From positions 1 to 12,214 of the forward strand of contig CAZCZY010000017.1 of NCBI GenBank assembly GCA_964503525.1: 12,214 bases of DNA, given 5' to 3'. Source of the stretch: CAZCZY01 sp964503525 (GTDB lineage: Bacteria; Patescibacteriota; JAUYIX01). The notes below the pieces were generated by a model. It was given only the letters and a program-made list of their open reading frames with translations, was not told the origin of the DNA and did not search any database. A program made the translations under genes and the position numbers. Positions 11,720-12,214 of the stretch are shown piece by piece (position 1 is the first letter of the stretch; each line of letters begins with the position of its first letter).

Positions 11720-12202
11720 ATGGAACAAGCCGACGTTCAGCCACCATCAACAGTCGTATCGACCCCCGCAAAAAAGAAGAGAAAAACCTGGCTGTGGATT
11801 TTGCTTTCGGTTTTAGGGGTGCTAGGCATCCTGATCGGGTTATTTGTGTGGTGGGTTCTGGGTGGCAGTACCGGTAATCCAACCAAAAATGCGCAAGTGT
11901 TTTTTGCCGCAACCAAAGCTGGTCAAACGGACCAAGCCTATGACGCAACTGCACAAGTGTTTAAAGACTCCACCACACGCGAGGCCTTTGATGCATTTCT
12001 GGAGGCCTATCCAATTCTGACAGAATTTGGCGAGGTAAAATTTTCTGGCGTCGAGCGCCAAAGTGGCGAAGGCAAAACAATTTCTGTCTTGTCCGGCACT
12101 CTCATTGCCACGGATGCCTCGGAGAATGCTATGGAAGTCACCATGATTTCAGAAAATGGTGAGTGGAAAGTTGCCACAGTTGATCTGCAGCCAACGGAAT
12201 AA
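11720..12202 (+). CDS. Single-helix membrane-anchored protein with small extracytoplasmic domain (DUF4864-like pattern)
   Basis: The protein has 160 residues. A Pro/Ser/Thr-rich cytoplasmic tail ending in a basic cluster (AKKKRKT at 17-23) leads into one membrane helix at about 24-47 (LWILLSVLGVLGILIGLFVW). The outer domain (about 55-158) starts with a helix that has the pattern AxxFFxATKAGQTDQAYDAT, then FKDSTTREAFDAFLEAYPIL, then strands including KTISVLSGTLIA and a closing GEWKVATVDL. This order (paired helices with AY and F..F, then a curved sheet) recalls DUF4864 and related NTF2-like extracytoplasmic domains, but the link is tentative. Topology resembles the preceding foldase-like protein. 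The ATG at 11720 has no Shine-Dalgarno site. Confidence 0.78.
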   Translation: MEQADVQPPSTVVSTPAKKKRKTWLWILLSVLGVLGILIGLFVWWVLGGSTGNPTKNAQVFFAATKAGQTDQAYDATAQVFKDSTTREAFDAFLEAYPILTEFGEVKFSGVERQSGEGKTISVLSGTLIATDASENAMEVTMISENGEWKVATVDLQPTE

Positions 12203-12214
12203 CTAGTTTATTTT

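Overview
The window looks like chromosomal DNA of an uncultivated, small-genome bacterium, most likely a member of Candidatus Patescibacteria (CPR). This is an inference. It rests on roughly balanced base composition, tightly packed genes, many starts without a Shine-Dalgarno sequence or probably leaderless, many small membrane-anchored proteins with low-complexity Pro/Thr/Lys tails, a DUF5666-like protein beside an ECF sigma factor, and a SurA-N-type foldase without a PPIase domain. No mobile element, CRISPR array or sign of recent transfer is visible.

Layout. Bases 1-73 hold the last codons of a plus-strand gene cut by the window edge. On the minus strand, 1779 down to 70 is a three-gene unit: an ECF sigma-70 factor, a two-helix membrane protein in the anti-sigma position, and a membrane-anchored DUF5666-like protein. 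A SigW-type ECF promoter (GAAAC-N16-CGTA) lies just upstream, so the sigma factor probably drives its own operon. A hairpin terminator at 1852-1881 separates this unit from an unrecognised 99-residue minus-strand protein (1888-2187), which has one of the two best Shine-Dalgarno sites in the window. Its promoter and that of a divergent plus-strand gene share one -35 block at 2332-2338. The plus-strand gene (2369-3976) encodes a large surface protein (anchor, FecR, Ig-like, Fn3, PKD) and overlaps by one base a small three-helix membrane protein. A bidirectional terminator then separates it from a convergent lipoprotein gene (4377-4943).

The core of the window is a class I heat-shock operon: a CIRCE operator (5016-5042), hrcA, grpE, dnaK, a DUF6941-like gene and dnaJ. 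HrcA should bind CIRCE and repress the set. DnaK, DnaJ and GrpE form the ATP-driven folding cycle. The DUF6941-like gene between dnaK and dnaJ has no known role and is a good candidate for guilt-by-association study.

Downstream are a five-helix membrane protein with its own extended -10 promoter and an intrinsic terminator that starts inside its coding sequence, a tRNA-Lys(UUU) with encoded CCA, a membrane-anchored SurA-N-like foldase, and a single-helix protein with a small extracytoplasmic domain. The window thus combines cytosolic protein quality control with several envelope proteins, one of which is a probable folding factor. No clearly new multi-gene system is visible. The most interesting items are the autoregulated ECF cassette, the shared -35 divergent promoter with a leaderless start, the orphan 99-residue gene and the DUF6941-like gene inside the chaperone operon.
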